Assembly: GCF_000695625.1 (NCBI RefSeq)
Contig: NZ_JMQI01000063.1
Coordinates: 62,001-126,000, forward strand
DNA: 64,000 bases
Reading direction: 5' to 3'
Source of the DNA: Amycolatopsis rifamycinica
GTDB lineage: Bacteria; Actinomycetota; Actinomycetes; Mycobacteriales; Pseudonocardiaceae
The notes under the pieces were generated by a model. It had not been told where the DNA came from and made no database searches. It was given only the letters and a program-made list of their open reading frames with translations. The translations under genes and the position numbers were made by a program. This document shows, one piece after another, positions 45,959 to 55,305 of this stretch. Numbering within the stretch: position 1 is the stretch's first letter; each line of letters opens with the position of its first letter.

Positions 45959-47314
45959 GTGCCAGACCTTTCGGGCATCGTGAAGGCCTACGACATTCGC
46001 GGCGTGGTCGGCGAGCAGCTCGACGCGGACCTCGTCCGCGACTTCGGCGCCGCCTTCGCCCTGCTCATCAAGCCGGAGGCGCCATCGGTGGTGATCGGCC
46101 ACGACATGCGCGACTCCTCGCCGGGCCTGGCCGCGGCCTTCGCCGAGGGCGTCACCTCGCAGGGGCTCGACGTCGTGAGCATCGGGCTGGCCAGCACCGA
46201 CCAGCTGTACTTCGCGTCGGGCTCGCTGAACCTGCCGGGCGCGATGTTCACCGCCAGCCACAACCCGGCGAAGTACAACGGCATCAAGCTGTGCCGCGCC
46301 GGCGCGTCGCCGGTCGGCCAGGACACCGGGCTGGCCGAGATCCGCGACACCGTCGAGCAGGGCGTGCCGGAGTTCGAGGGCCAGCGCGGCACGGTCACCG
46401 AGCGGGACGTCCTCGCCGACTACGCCGCCTACCTGCGCAACCTCGTCGACCTGTCGGGCAGCCGGCCGCTGAAGATCGTCGTCGACGCCGGCAACGGCAT
46501 GGGCGGCCACACGGTCCCGACCGTCTTCGCGGGTCTCCCGATCGACGTCGTGCCGATGTACTTCGAGCTCGACGGCAGCTTCCCGAACCACGAGGCCAAC
46601 CCGCTGGACCCGGCGAACATCGTCGACCTGCAGGCCAAGGTGCGCGAGGTCGGCGCGGACGCCGGGATCGCCTTCGACGGCGACGCCGACCGCTGCTTCA
46701 TCGTCGACGAGCGCGGCGAGCCGGTTTCGCCGAGCGCGATCACCGCGCTGGTCGCCGTGCGCGAGCTGGCCAAGGACCCGGGCGGCACGATCATCCACAA
46801 CCTGATCACGTCCAAGGGCGTGCCGGAGATCGTCGCCGAGCACGGCGGCAAGCCGGTCCGCACCCGCGTCGGCCACTCGTTCATCAAGGCCGAGATGGCC
46901 CGCACCGGCGCCATCTTCGGCGGCGAGCACTCCGCGCACTACTACTTCCGCGACTTCTGGCGCGCCGACACCGGCATGCTGGCGGCGCTGCACGTCCTCG
47001 CCGCGCTCGGCGAGCAGACCGGCCCGCTGAGCGAGCTGACCAGCGCGTACTCGCGCTACGCGGCTTCGGGGGAGATCAACTCCACAGTCGACGACCAGGT
47101 CGCGAAGATGATGGCCGTCAAGGACAGCTTCGGCACCCGGTCCGGCGTCGAGCTCGACGAGCTGGACGGCCTCACCGTGCAGCTGCCGGGCGGCGCCTGG
47201 TTCAACCTGCGCCCGTCGAACACCGAACCGCTGCTCCGCCTGAACGTCGAGGCCGCGAACGCCGAGGCCGTGCAGGGACTGGTGGACGAAGTGCTCGCGA
47301 TCATCCGCAGCTGA
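45959..47314 (+). CDS. manB: Phosphomannomutase/phosphoglucomutase ManB
   Basis: ManB interconverts mannose-6-phosphate and mannose-1-phosphate, feeding GDP-mannose for glycolipid and protein mannosylation. The 451-residue enzyme has the phosphoserine loop MFTASHNPAKYNGIK (Ser100), metal loop AFDGDADRCFIVDE, sugar-binding loop GGEHSAHYYFRD and phosphate-binding loop LRPSNTEPLLRLNVEA. GTG 45959 follows GGGGAGACGGC. It is the first gene of a run with a Trm112-like gene, the SIS protein and manA, a complete fructose-6-P to mannose-1-P route. Confidence 0.95.
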   Translation: MPDLSGIVKAYDIRGVVGEQLDADLVRDFGAAFALLIKPEAPSVVIGHDMRDSSPGLAAAFAEGVTSQGLDVVSIGLASTDQLYFASGSLNLPGAMFTASHNPAKYNGIKLCRAGASPVGQDTGLAEIRDTVEQGVPEFEGQRGTVTERDVLADYAAYLRNLVDLSGSRPLKIVVDAGNGMGGHTVPTVFAGLPIDVVPMYFELDGSFPNHEANPLDPANIVDLQAKVREVGADAGIAFDGDADRCFIVDERGEPVSPSAITALVAVRELAKDPGGTIIHNLITSKGVPEIVAEHGGKPVRTRVGHSFIKAEMARTGAIFGGEHSAHYYFRDFWRADTGMLAALHVLAALGEQTGPLSELTSAYSRYAASGEINSTVDDQVAKMMAVKDSFGTRSGVELDELDGLTVQLPGGAWFNLRPSNTEPLLRLNVEAANAEAVQGLVDEVLAIIRS

Positions 47315-47324
47315 CCCCGTCCAC

Positions 47325-47373
47325 GATGAAGGGCGGGCCGCGGGCCGAACTGTGTCCTGAAGTGCCCTTCATC
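47325..47373. terminator. Hairpin between manB and the Trm112-like gene
   Basis: GATGAAGGGC and GCCCTTCATC are exact inverted copies 29 bases apart, with an inner GC-rich segment that can also pair. It may be a weak terminator or RNA-processing site inside the operon. Confidence 0.5.
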
Positions 47374-47401
47374 ACACCTTCTCGCGTGGTATGGAGGAAC
47401 C

Positions 47402-47623
47402 ATGGCCATCACGCTCGACGCCCAGCTCCTCGAGATCCTGGCGTGCCCGTCGCCCGATCACGCCCCGCTCCGGCCGGGCGCGCCGGACGACCCCGAGGCC
47501 GACGCGCTGACGTGCACGGAATGCGGTCGCGTGTACCCCGTCCGTGACGGCATCCCGGTGCTGTTGCTGGACGAAGCGACCCGGCCCGGGGAGCACGGGA
47601 ATTCCGATGCCGACAGTGCTTGA
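47402..47623 (+). CDS. Trm112-like zinc-ribbon protein
   Basis: A 73-residue protein of the Trm112/YcaR family. The pattern LLEILACPSPDHAPL ... LTCTECGRVYPVRDGIPVLL is typical; of the usual zinc ligands Cys15 and the Cys-x2-Cys pair are present. Family members bind and stabilise methyltransferases or act near sugar enzymes, but here the role is unknown. GGAGG precedes ATG 47402. The gene overlaps the following SIS gene by 17 bases, so their translation is linked. Confidence 0.88.
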   Translation: MAITLDAQLLEILACPSPDHAPLRPGAPDDPEADALTCTECGRVYPVRDGIPVLLLDEATRPGEHGNSDADSA

Positions 47624-48701
47624 CGACACGCTGCTCGACGACCCCGCGCGGCTGGCCGAGGCCGACAGCGCGGGATTGCTCCGTGCCGCCGCGATGGCGG
47701 GCGCCCAGGTGCGGGCGACCGCCGAGCTGGCCGCGGAACTGGAGCTGTCCGACCGGCTCGACATGGGCCGCCCGCGCGCCGTCGTGCTGATCGACCGGCC
47801 CGGGGTGAGCCGCACGCTCACGCGGCTGCTGGCCGCCCTGCTGGCGCCCTCGTGCCCGGTGCCGGTGGTCGTCGCCGAGGTGGTGCCGAGCTGGATCGGC
47901 GCGCTCGACGTCGTGTTCGCGCACACCGACGACCCGGGTGACCGCGAGCTCGCCGCGTCCCTGGAGCGCGCCGCGCGTTATGGCGCCTCGGTGGTGCTTT
48001 CGGCGCCGTCGGAAGGCCCGGTGGCGGCCGCCGTCGCGGGCAAGGGCATCCTGCTGGCGCCGCGGATCCCGGTGCCGCCGGAGCTGGCGTTCCCGCGCGG
48101 CCTGGCCGCCGGGCTGCTCACCGCGAACGCGCTGGGCCTGCTGATCTCCGACGTCCAGGTGCTCGCCGACCAGCTGGACCTCGAAGCCGAGAAGGACTAC
48201 CTGGCCCGGGACTCGTTCGCGAACCCGGCCAAGGCGCTGGCGCTGCGCGTCGCCGACCGCGTGCCGCTGCTGTGGGGGCTGGACCCGGTCGCCGTCGCCG
48301 TCGGCGAACACGCTGCGCACGCGTTCGCGGCCCACGCGGCCACGGTGTGCGACGTCGAGGACTATCGTCAGGCCCTGGCGCGCCCCGCATTGCGGCGGGC
48401 GGCGCAATCAGGTGGCGCGGAGCGTGACATCTTCGCCGATCCGGACGATCCCTCTGGTGACATCCCCACCCGGGTGCTGCTGCTCTCGGTGCGGACCGGT
48501 CCGGCCACGGACGCGGCGCGCTACCAGGCCGAGGATCTGCTGCCGGGTGCGGACGTCATCGCGCCGGCCGAGGAGATCGAGGCCGACGAAATCGTGCGGG
48601 CCGCGGTGCTGGCACTGCGGTTCGAACTGGCGGCGGTCTATCTCGGGCTGGCGGCGGGCAGCATCGGCGGCGCGGGCCGCTTCGCGCCCGCGACGGCGTG
48701 A
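47607..48701 (+). CDS. SIS-domain protein, phosphosugar isomerase-like (Rv3256c/TobH type)
   Basis: A 364-residue protein related to the C-terminal part of bifunctional phosphoglucose/phosphomannose isomerases. SIS-like segments are PRAVVLIDRPGVSRTLTRLL, GASVVLSAPSEGPVAAAVAG and a C-terminal helix-rich domain (RVLLLSVRTGP, VRAAVLALRFELAAVYLGLA). The classical catalytic residues are not obvious, so it may be a regulator or partner of ManA/ManB. The same gene lies between manB and manA in mycobacteria (Rv3256c). The start ATG 47607 lies inside the Trm112-like gene. Confidence 0.85.
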   Translation: MPTVLDDTLLDDPARLAEADSAGLLRAAAMAGAQVRATAELAAELELSDRLDMGRPRAVVLIDRPGVSRTLTRLLAALLAPSCPVPVVVAEVVPSWIGALDVVFAHTDDPGDRELAASLERAARYGASVVLSAPSEGPVAAAVAGKGILLAPRIPVPPELAFPRGLAAGLLTANALGLLISDVQVLADQLDLEAEKDYLARDSFANPAKALALRVADRVPLLWGLDPVAVAVGEHAAHAFAAHAATVCDVEDYRQALARPALRRAAQSGGAERDIFADPDDPSGDIPTRVLLLSVRTGPATDAARYQAEDLLPGADVIAPAEEIEADEIVRAAVLALRFELAAVYLGLAAGSIGGAGRFAPATA

Positions 48702-48750
48702 GACCCGCCTAGCACCGGCCTCCGGCCGGTGCCGAAGGAGTGGAGTTGAG

Positions 48751-49986
48751 GTGACAGTGGAGCTGCTGCGCAACGCGGTGCGGCCCTACGCCTGGGGATC
48801 GCGGACGGCGATCCCCGAGCTGCTGGGCCGTCCGGTACCCGCGCCGCACCCCGAGGCCGAGCTGTGGATGGGCGCCCACCCGGGTGACCCGTCGCACGTG
48901 ATCGGCCCCGACGGGACCGAGCGGAGCCTGCTCGAGCTGGTGGACACCGACCCGGTGACCCAGCTCGGCGAGCGCTGCGCGAAGCGGTGGGGCGGGCGGC
49001 TCCCGTTCCTGTTGAAGATCCTCGCGGCCGAGGAGCCGCTGTCGATGCAAGCGCACCCGTCGGCGGCCCAGGCCGCGGAGGGGCACGCCCGCGAGGAGAA
49101 GCTGGGCATCCCGCGCGACGCGGCGAACCGCAACTACCCGGATCCGACGGCGAAGCCGGAGCTGGTCTGCGCGCTGACGGAGTTCCACGCGCTGGCGGGG
49201 TTCCGCACCCCGGACCGCACGGTGAAGCTGCTGAAGGCGATCGAGACGCCGGGGCTGGCGAAGTACACCGGGCTGCTGGAGGCCCAGCCGGACCCGGACG
49301 GGCTGCGGGCGCTGTTCACGACGTGGATCACGCTGCCGCAGCCGTCGCTGGACGCGCTGCTGCCCGAGGTGCTCGACGCGTGCGTCGTCCACGTCCAGGA
49401 GCACGGCGAGTTCGCGGTCGAGTGCCGGACGATCCTGGAGCTGGGCGAGGCCCACCCGCGTGACGCGGGCGTGCTGGCGGCGTTGCTGCTGAACCGCCTG
49501 ACGCTGCGCGCGGGCGAGGCGATCTACCTGCCGGCGGGCAACCTGCACCTGTACCTCCACGGGACGGCCGTGGAGATCCTGGCGAACTCGGACAACATCC
49601 TGCGCTGCGGGTTGACGCCCAAGCACGTGGACGTGCCGGAGCTGCTGCGGGTGGTCGACTTCGCGTGCGGCGAGATGCCGGTCCAGTGCGGTGACACGGG
49701 CGGGCGCATGGCGGTGTACCGGACCGACGCGCCGGAGTTCGAACTGTCCCGCGTGGAGTGGGCGGCGGGCCAGGACGACGAAATCTCGGTCGACAGCGTG
49801 GGCCCCCAGATCCTGCTGTGCACGGCGGGCGACCTGCTGGTGACGGCCGAAGACGGCGAGAAGGTCGAGCTGCGCCGCGGCCAGTCGGTGTGGCTGCCGG
49901 CGGCGGACCCGCCGGTGCGTGTGCGCGCGCTCGGTGGGGAGCGGGCCCAGTTGTTCCGCGCCACAGCCGGCACCTGCGAAGACTGA
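48751..49986 (+). CDS. manA: Mannose-6-phosphate isomerase, class I
   Basis: ManA is a zinc enzyme that converts fructose-6-phosphate to mannose-6-phosphate, the entry step to GDP-mannose. The 411-residue protein shows the start motif LLRNAVRPYAWGSRTAIPEL, the zinc ligands in SMQAHPS (Gln and His), KPELVCAL (Glu) and LPAGNLHLYLHG (His), and the C-terminal cupin. GTG 48751 has GGAG five bases upstream. Together with manB it closes the mannose-phosphate route in this operon. No metK or GDP-mannose pyrophosphorylase gene is in the window. Confidence 0.95.
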   Translation: MTVELLRNAVRPYAWGSRTAIPELLGRPVPAPHPEAELWMGAHPGDPSHVIGPDGTERSLLELVDTDPVTQLGERCAKRWGGRLPFLLKILAAEEPLSMQAHPSAAQAAEGHAREEKLGIPRDAANRNYPDPTAKPELVCALTEFHALAGFRTPDRTVKLLKAIETPGLAKYTGLLEAQPDPDGLRALFTTWITLPQPSLDALLPEVLDACVVHVQEHGEFAVECRTILELGEAHPRDAGVLAALLLNRLTLRAGEAIYLPAGNLHLYLHGTAVEILANSDNILRCGLTPKHVDVPELLRVVDFACGEMPVQCGDTGGRMAVYRTDAPEFELSRVEWAAGQDDEISVDSVGPQILLCTAGDLLVTAEDGEKVELRRGQSVWLPAADPPVRVRALGGERAQLFRATAGTCED

Positions 49987-50032
49987 GGGCCCACTCACCG
50001 GCCCGCCAGCCTGATCCACGCCCGGTGGGGTG

Positions 50033-50118
50033 CCTGCGTACCGGCTCGGCCTGCCCAGGTATCTGCCTGGTCGGCCCTGCGTACCTGCCAGGTTGACCTG
50101 CGTACCTGGAGGATCGGC
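50033..50118. repeat. GCGTACCTG repeat, four copies
   Basis: Four degenerate units of about 21 bases (CTGCGTACCGGCTCGGC, CCAGGTATCTGCCTGGTCGG, CTGCGTACCTGCCAGGTTG, CTGCGTACCTGGAGGATCGG). Related to the cluster at 2148-2209. Confidence 0.75.
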
Positions 50119-50119
50119 T

Positions 50120-50160
<41 letters not shown>

Positions 50161-50469
50161 CTACCCGGGCTGAGGGTCCAGGCACGTGAGCCGACCGTGT
50201 GGGTGCGCGAGCCGACCGCGGGAGTCGACCATCGGGGTACTGGCGGGGTCGCGGGTTTCTGTGTGCGTTCCGTGTGGCGGCGTCCGCCACGATCAACACC
50301 AAGGGGGACCTTGGTGCGCTGATGCGCGCCGCCGGGTCCGCTGGGGGTGGCGCCGGTCGGATTCGCCCGGCGTCTGGGCTCGAGGTGGTGCCGCGAGGGG
50401 GCGGCACCACCCCGGCCGCGAGGGCGAGGCAGGTGGTGCGGTGAGGGGGCGGCACCATCAGGCCTCGCC

Positions 50470-50850
50470 CCGCAGGCCGGTTCGGCGAGGGCCTGGCAGG
50501 TGGGTTGGCGGGGGAGCCGGCCCACATCAGGCCGGTTCGGTCAGGGGCTTAGTGGGCTGGCTCGGCGAGGGCCTGGCAGGTGGGTTGGTGGGGAGCCGGC
50601 CCACGTGAGGCCGGTTCGGTGAGGGGCTTGGCGGGCCGGTTCGGCGAGGGCCCGCAGGCGAGTTGGCGGCGAGCCAGCCCGCATCAGGCCGGTTCGGTGA
50701 GGGCTTAGCGGGCTGGCTCGGCGAGGGCCCGCAGGCGGGTTTGGGGGAGCCGCCCACGTGAGCCCGGTTCGGTGCGCGGCCCGGCAGGCCGGTCGGCCAG
50801 CGCCCGCTAGGCCGCTTCGGCGAGGGCCGCTTCGGCGAGGGCCGGAGCGG
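50470..50850. repeat. Imperfect tandem repeat of about 78 bases
   Basis: Units starting AGGCCGGTTCGG at about 50529, 50608 and 50686, and a diverged one at 50761, are spaced 79, 78 and 75 bases, with a partial unit before the first. Shared blocks are GGCTCGGCGAGGGC and GAGCCGGCCCAC. Confidence 0.85.
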
Positions 50851-50881
50851 GCGAAGGTGGCGGGCCGGAGAGGCAGGGCCG

Positions 50882-53815
50882 TCAAGCCGGGTGGGTGAGA
50901 GCGAGCAGTGCCCTCCGCAAGGCCGCCGCGCTGGCGTCGCGTGGGTTCAGCAGCTCTGCGGCCTCGGTCTCCGCCTCGGCCGCTGCCTGCGTTTCTCCCG
51001 TGGCCAGGTACGCCCGGTGCAGCACCAGCCATGTCAGGCCCGTCGCCGCCTTGCCGCCCATCGAACGGAACTCGTCCAGACACGCCCGCAGCACCGGGAT
51101 CGCCTGCTCCGCCCGTCCCGAGCCGATCCAGGCCGCCGCCAGCGCGCGAGTGCACGACAGCTCCCGTGGCCGCTCGTCCAGCTCCCGTGCCAGCTCGCGC
51201 GCCTCTTCGAACGCCGCCACCGCGTCCTCGCGCGCGCCCGTCGCCGCCGCGATCGCGCCGGACGTGCGCAACGACTTCGCCAACGCCGACCGCGCCATCG
51301 TGCCGCGCAGCAGGTGCACCGACTCCGTGATCGCCGCCACCGCGCCCGGGTCGTCGCCCGTCAGCAGGGACGACCACGCGAACCCGTGCAGGGCCTCGCC
51401 GATCACCCGGGCGTCGCCGGTCGAGCGGGCCGCCGCCAGTGCCGTTCGGTCGACCTCCCGTGCGTCGGAAATCCGGCCGAGCCGCAGCAGGGCGGCCGAC
51501 TCCGCCGCTCGCACCCAGCCGAGCTCGGCCGCGGATCCGTCCACAGTGAACAGCTCGCGGGCGTCGGTCGCCGTCTGGAGCGCTTCTTCCGCGCGGCCCA
51601 GACCGATCAGGCAGTGAGCCAGGTTCGCCGACACCCACGCGTGCGTGCGGCGGTCGCCGTGGGCCTCCAGCTCCTTGGCGCACGCGCGGTAGCGGACCGC
51701 GGCCTCCTCGTACTCGCCTCGCGCGTGCCGCAGCAGGGTCAGGGTGGCCTCGGCGACCGTCGCCAGCGGTGGGTCGGCGTCCGAGACCGTCTCGTACGCC
51801 GCGCGCATGTCGGCGTACTGCCCGTGCAGGTACAGGTAGACGCCGAGGCGGTCGAGCAGCAGCAGGGCGTCGCGCGGGGCGAGCGTGCCGATGAGCAGCA
51901 GCAGGTTCGCGCGCTCGGCCGCGAACCAGTCGTCCGGACGCGCCAGCAGCCGCTCCACCAGCTCCTCCGGCAACGGCTGCGCGGGCGGCTCGTGGGCCGG
52001 GGACGGCATCGGCACTGTGCGCGGCAGCCTGGCCGCCGCCGCGTCGGCGAGCGCGAGCGTGGCCGCCAGTACCGTCCGGAGGCCTTCGCTCGGCGCCGGG
52101 TCGCCGAGCTCCGCCGCGTACAGCCGGACGAGGTCGTGCATCCGGTAGCGGCCTTCGCCCGTCCCGTCCGCGCCGCGGGCCTCCAGCAGGCTCGCTTCGA
52201 CGAGCTCTTCGACCGCCTCGTCGGCGTCCGGGTCGTCGAGCAGCGTCGTGACCGCCCAGGCCGGCAGGTCGGCGAGGCGGCACCGGCCGAGCAGCCGGAA
52301 CGCTCGTCGCGCGGGCGGCCGCAGGCCTTCGTAGCTCAACGCGATGCTGCTCCGGACGGCCAGATCGCTCACGGTCAGCTCGTCGAGCCGGCGGACCTCG
52401 TCCTCCAGCCGATCGGCCAGCTCCCCGAGCCGCAGGTGCGGGCGGATGGCCAGCCTGCTGCCGGCGATCCGCAACGCCAGCGGCAACCGCGCGCACGCCG
52501 CGATGATCCGCTCGGCGTCGGCGCGCTCCCGGGCCACCCGCGCCCCGGCGAGCCGGTGCAGCAGCTCGGCGGCGTCGGCGCCGGACAGGGGACCGAGGGC
52601 CAGCCGGTGCGCGCCGGCGAGCCCGCTCAGCCGCCGACGGCTCGTCACCAGCACCGCGCAGCCCGGCGTGCCCGGCAGCAGCGTGCGGACGTGCTCGGGG
52701 TCGACGGCGTCGTCGAGCACCACCAGCACCCGCCGGTCGGTGAGCCGGCCGCGGAACACCGCCGCGCGCGCCCGCACGTCGTCCGGCACCGCGGGGCCGG
52801 GGACACCCAGCGCGCGCAGCAGGTCGGCCAGCACCTCGCCGATCTCACGGCCGGCCAGTGGGACGTACAGCTGGCCGTCCGGGAAGCGCGTGCGCAGCCG
52901 GTGCGCGGCGCGCACGGCGAGGGTGCTCTTGCCCGCCCCCGGCTCGCCGCTGAGCACCGCGACCGGGACGCCGGCGCCGGCCCCGAGCACGCCGGCCAGC
53001 TCCGCCAGCTCGGCTTCGCGGCCGGTGAAGTCCCCGACGTCCGGCGGGAGCTGGCACACCGGCCACACCGACGGCGGCAGCCGCGGCACGGGGTCTTCGC
53101 CGCGCAGCACGGCCGCGTGCACCCGCCGGGCCTCCGCGCCGGGTTCGACGCCGAGTTCCTCGATCAGCGTGGCCCGCAGCCGGCGGTAGACCTCCAGCGC
53201 GCTGCCCTGCTGCCCGGCCCGGTGCAACGCGATCATCAGCTGCGCCGCCAGCCGCTCGCGCAGTGGGTGCTCGGTGATCATGGCCTGCAGTTCGCCGGTC
53301 AGCTCTCCGTGCCGCCCGGCGGTGAGCTCCGCATCGACGCAGTCCTCGAACACGGCGAGCCGCTCGGACTCCAGCCGGGCGACGTTGGCGTCGAGCCGCG
53401 GCACGTGCAGCCCGGCCAGCACCGGGCCCCGCCACAAAGCGAGCGCCCGCCGGTAGTGCCCCGCGGCGGCCACCGGATCGACGGCTCGCCGCCCGTCGGC
53501 GACGGCGGACCGGAAGACGAGCAGGTCGAGCTCCTCCGGTTCGACGTGCAGCCGGTAGCCGGGCGGGCCGTGCTCGACCCGCAGGCCCTCGATCCGGTCG
53601 CGCAGCCGCGAGAGGTAGGTGTGCAGGTTGGACGTGTACGACTTGGGCGGGCCCTCCGGCCACAGCGCCTCGACGAGCACGTCGACGGGAACGTGCTGAC
53701 CGGCGTTGAGCAGCAGCACGGCCAGCAGCGTGCGCTGCCGCTCACCGCGCAGGACCGCCCATCGGCCCGGCGGGCTCTCGACGGCGAGCGGACCGAGCAC
53801 GGCGAAGTGCGCCAT
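50882..53815 (-). CDS. SARP/AfsR-type transcription regulator with NB-ARC and TPR domains
   Basis: A 977-residue regulator. Residues 1-95 form an OmpR-like winged helix (VLRGERQRTLLAVLLLNAGQ, YTSNLHTYLSRLRDRIEG) and 96-240 a bacterial transcription activator domain (LWRGPVLAGLHVPRLDANVA). Then comes an NB-ARC-type ATPase (Walker A SGEPGAGKST, VLVVLDDAVDPEHVRTLLPG, RLPLALRIAGSRL), and the C-terminal 350 residues are TPR-like helices. This is the AfsR build of regulators of secondary metabolism and development. No biosynthetic genes are nearby. ATG 53815 has GGAAGG four bases upstream. Confidence 0.93.
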   Translation of the reverse strand: MAHFAVLGPLAVESPPGRWAVLRGERQRTLLAVLLLNAGQHVPVDVLVEALWPEGPPKSYTSNLHTYLSRLRDRIEGLRVEHGPPGYRLHVEPEELDLLVFRSAVADGRRAVDPVAAAGHYRRALALWRGPVLAGLHVPRLDANVARLESERLAVFEDCVDAELTAGRHGELTGELQAMITEHPLRERLAAQLMIALHRAGQQGSALEVYRRLRATLIEELGVEPGAEARRVHAAVLRGEDPVPRLPPSVWPVCQLPPDVGDFTGREAELAELAGVLGAGAGVPVAVLSGEPGAGKSTLAVRAAHRLRTRFPDGQLYVPLAGREIGEVLADLLRALGVPGPAVPDDVRARAAVFRGRLTDRRVLVVLDDAVDPEHVRTLLPGTPGCAVLVTSRRRLSGLAGAHRLALGPLSGADAAELLHRLAGARVARERADAERIIAACARLPLALRIAGSRLAIRPHLRLGELADRLEDEVRRLDELTVSDLAVRSSIALSYEGLRPPARRAFRLLGRCRLADLPAWAVTTLLDDPDADEAVEELVEASLLEARGADGTGEGRYRMHDLVRLYAAELGDPAPSEGLRTVLAATLALADAAAARLPRTVPMPSPAHEPPAQPLPEELVERLLARPDDWFAAERANLLLLIGTLAPRDALLLLDRLGVYLYLHGQYADMRAAYETVSDADPPLATVAEATLTLLRHARGEYEEAAVRYRACAKELEAHGDRRTHAWVSANLAHCLIGLGRAEEALQTATDARELFTVDGSAAELGWVRAAESAALLRLGRISDAREVDRTALAAARSTGDARVIGEALHGFAWSSLLTGDDPGAVAAITESVHLLRGTMARSALAKSLRTSGAIAAATGAREDAVAAFEEARELARELDERPRELSCTRALAAAWIGSGRAEQAIPVLRACLDEFRSMGGKAATGLTWLVLHRAYLATGETQAAAEAETEAAELLNPRDASAAALRRALLALTHPA

Positions 53816-53893
53816 GTCACCTTCCCGGGAGTGGTCGGCTGGAAAAACCACGGTAGCGAAGGGGTACGACAGAACCGGAGCCCCGCGGTCGAC

Positions 53894-54204
53894 GTGATCT
53901 TCGCCTCGTCCGGCGACCTGGAAAGGGACCGGGCGGGAAGCGTCGCGGATCGGCCCGGCGGCGGTCGTGGTCCGGGCCTGGGGCGGCCGTTGGTCGACAC
54001 GATCGTCGGCTCCCGCATTCAGAACCTGAAGGAGCTGCGGCCCGGTAACGTGCGAATCCTGTTCGTTTTCGACCCCTCGCGAGCGAGTGTCCTGCTCGTT
54101 GCCGGGAAGGACGTCCGCGCGGCGCCCGCTACGCCGCGGCGTTGGGTGGCCGCCTGCACCAGGCGATCTACTTCGAGGACGGGGACATCGCCGCCATCGC
54201 TTGA
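53894..54204 (+). pseudogene. Broken HigB/RelE-type toxin gene
   Basis: One frame reads LGRPLVDTIVGSRIQNLKEL, then RPGNVRILFVFDPSRASVLL and VAGKDVR. This is the core of phage-derived Gp49/HigB-like RelE-superfamily toxins, usually about 110 residues. The N-terminal third is unrecognisable, and after VAGKDVR the frame continues into unrelated codons. A different frame resumes with RYAAALGGRLHQAIYFEDGD and a TGA stop at 54202-54204. At least one frameshift is therefore needed, and no antitoxin gene follows, so it looks like a relic. Confidence 0.68.
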
Positions 54205-54289
54205 GCGAACTTCCCGGTCGGGACGGCCGCCGTCGCGTGCTCCCATTAGGCTCCACCCGGACATTTCAGGACCTACCAGGGGAGCGGTC

Positions 54290-55207
54290 GTGTCAGCTGG
54301 AGGCGGAACCAAGGCGATCCTCGCCGCACTCGGGGCGAACGCCGGGATCGCGGCGGCGAAGTTCGTCGGCTTCCTCGTCACGGGGTCGTCGTCGATGCTG
54401 GCGGAGTCGGTGCACTCGCTGGCCGACACCACGAACCAGGGCCTGCTGCTGATCGGCCAGAAGACGTCGAAGCGGGAGGCGGACAAGGAGCACCCCTTCG
54501 GCTACGGCCGTGACCGGTACTTCTACTCCTTCATCGTCGCGCTGATGCTCTTCACCCTCGGCTCCGCGTTCGCGATCTACGAAGGCATCCACAAGATCGG
54601 CCACCCGAAGCCGCTCGAATCGCCGATCGTCGCCGTGATCATCCTCCTCGTCGCGGTCGCCCTGGAGGGCTACAGCTTCTTCACCGCGATCACCGAGTCG
54701 AAGAAGATCAAGGGCGACGCGAGCTGGTGGGGCTTCATCCGCCAGGCCAAGGAGCCCGAGTTGCCCGTCGTGCTGCTGGAGGACGCCGGCGCGCTGCTCG
54801 GCCTCGTCTTCGCGCTGCTGGGCGTCGGCCTGTCGGTCGCCACCGGCAACCCGGTCTGGGACGGCGTCGGCACCCTCGCGATCGGCGCGCTGCTCGGCGT
54901 CATCGCGATCATCCTCATCATCGAGATGAAGAGCCTGCTCATCGGCGAAGGCGCCAACGAAGGCGTGCTCGCGACGATCGTCGACGAGCTCGCCGCGGGC
55001 AAGGTCGAGCGGGTCATCCACATCCGCACCCAGTACCTGGGCCCGGACGAGCTGCTGGTCGCGGCGAAGCTGGCGATGGTGCCGGGGCTCGACACCGCCG
55101 AGCTGGCCACGGCCATCGACGACGCCGAGGCCCGGGTCCGCGCCAAGGTGCCGGTCGCCCGGCTGATCTACCTCGAGCCGGACCTCGACCGCAGCGTCGC
55201 GCGGTAG
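54290..55207 (+). CDS. Cation diffusion facilitator family transporter
   Basis: A 305-residue metal/proton antiporter with six membrane helices. The family signature SSSMLAESVHSLADTTNQGL is in helix 2. The cytoplasmic loop (ITESKKIKGDASWWGFIRQA) and helix 5 with its aspartate (LLEDAGALLGLVFALLGVGL) follow, then a cytosolic C-terminal metal-sensing domain (VERVIHIRTQYLGPDELLVA). Zn or Mn efflux is usual in this family; the ion cannot be fixed here. GTG 54290 has GGGGAG six bases upstream, and a TAGGCT box lies at 54247. Confidence 0.92.
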   Translation: MSAGGGTKAILAALGANAGIAAAKFVGFLVTGSSSMLAESVHSLADTTNQGLLLIGQKTSKREADKEHPFGYGRDRYFYSFIVALMLFTLGSAFAIYEGIHKIGHPKPLESPIVAVIILLVAVALEGYSFFTAITESKKIKGDASWWGFIRQAKEPELPVVLLEDAGALLGLVFALLGVGLSVATGNPVWDGVGTLAIGALLGVIAIILIIEMKSLLIGEGANEGVLATIVDELAAGKVERVIHIRTQYLGPDELLVAAKLAMVPGLDTAELATAIDDAEARVRAKVPVARLIYLEPDLDRSVAR

Positions 55208-55305
55208 CCCAAGATCGACTTCGGCCCCTTCGGCAAGCCGTCACCGGTCTGACCCGATAGGGTGACCTACTGCGATACATGCAGGCCAGCCGCAGGAGGT
55301 CAACG

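Noticed and set aside
50527-50757. Pro/Ser-rich minus-strand ORF
   Set aside because: It is produced by the 78-base tandem repeat and has no start context or plausible fold.
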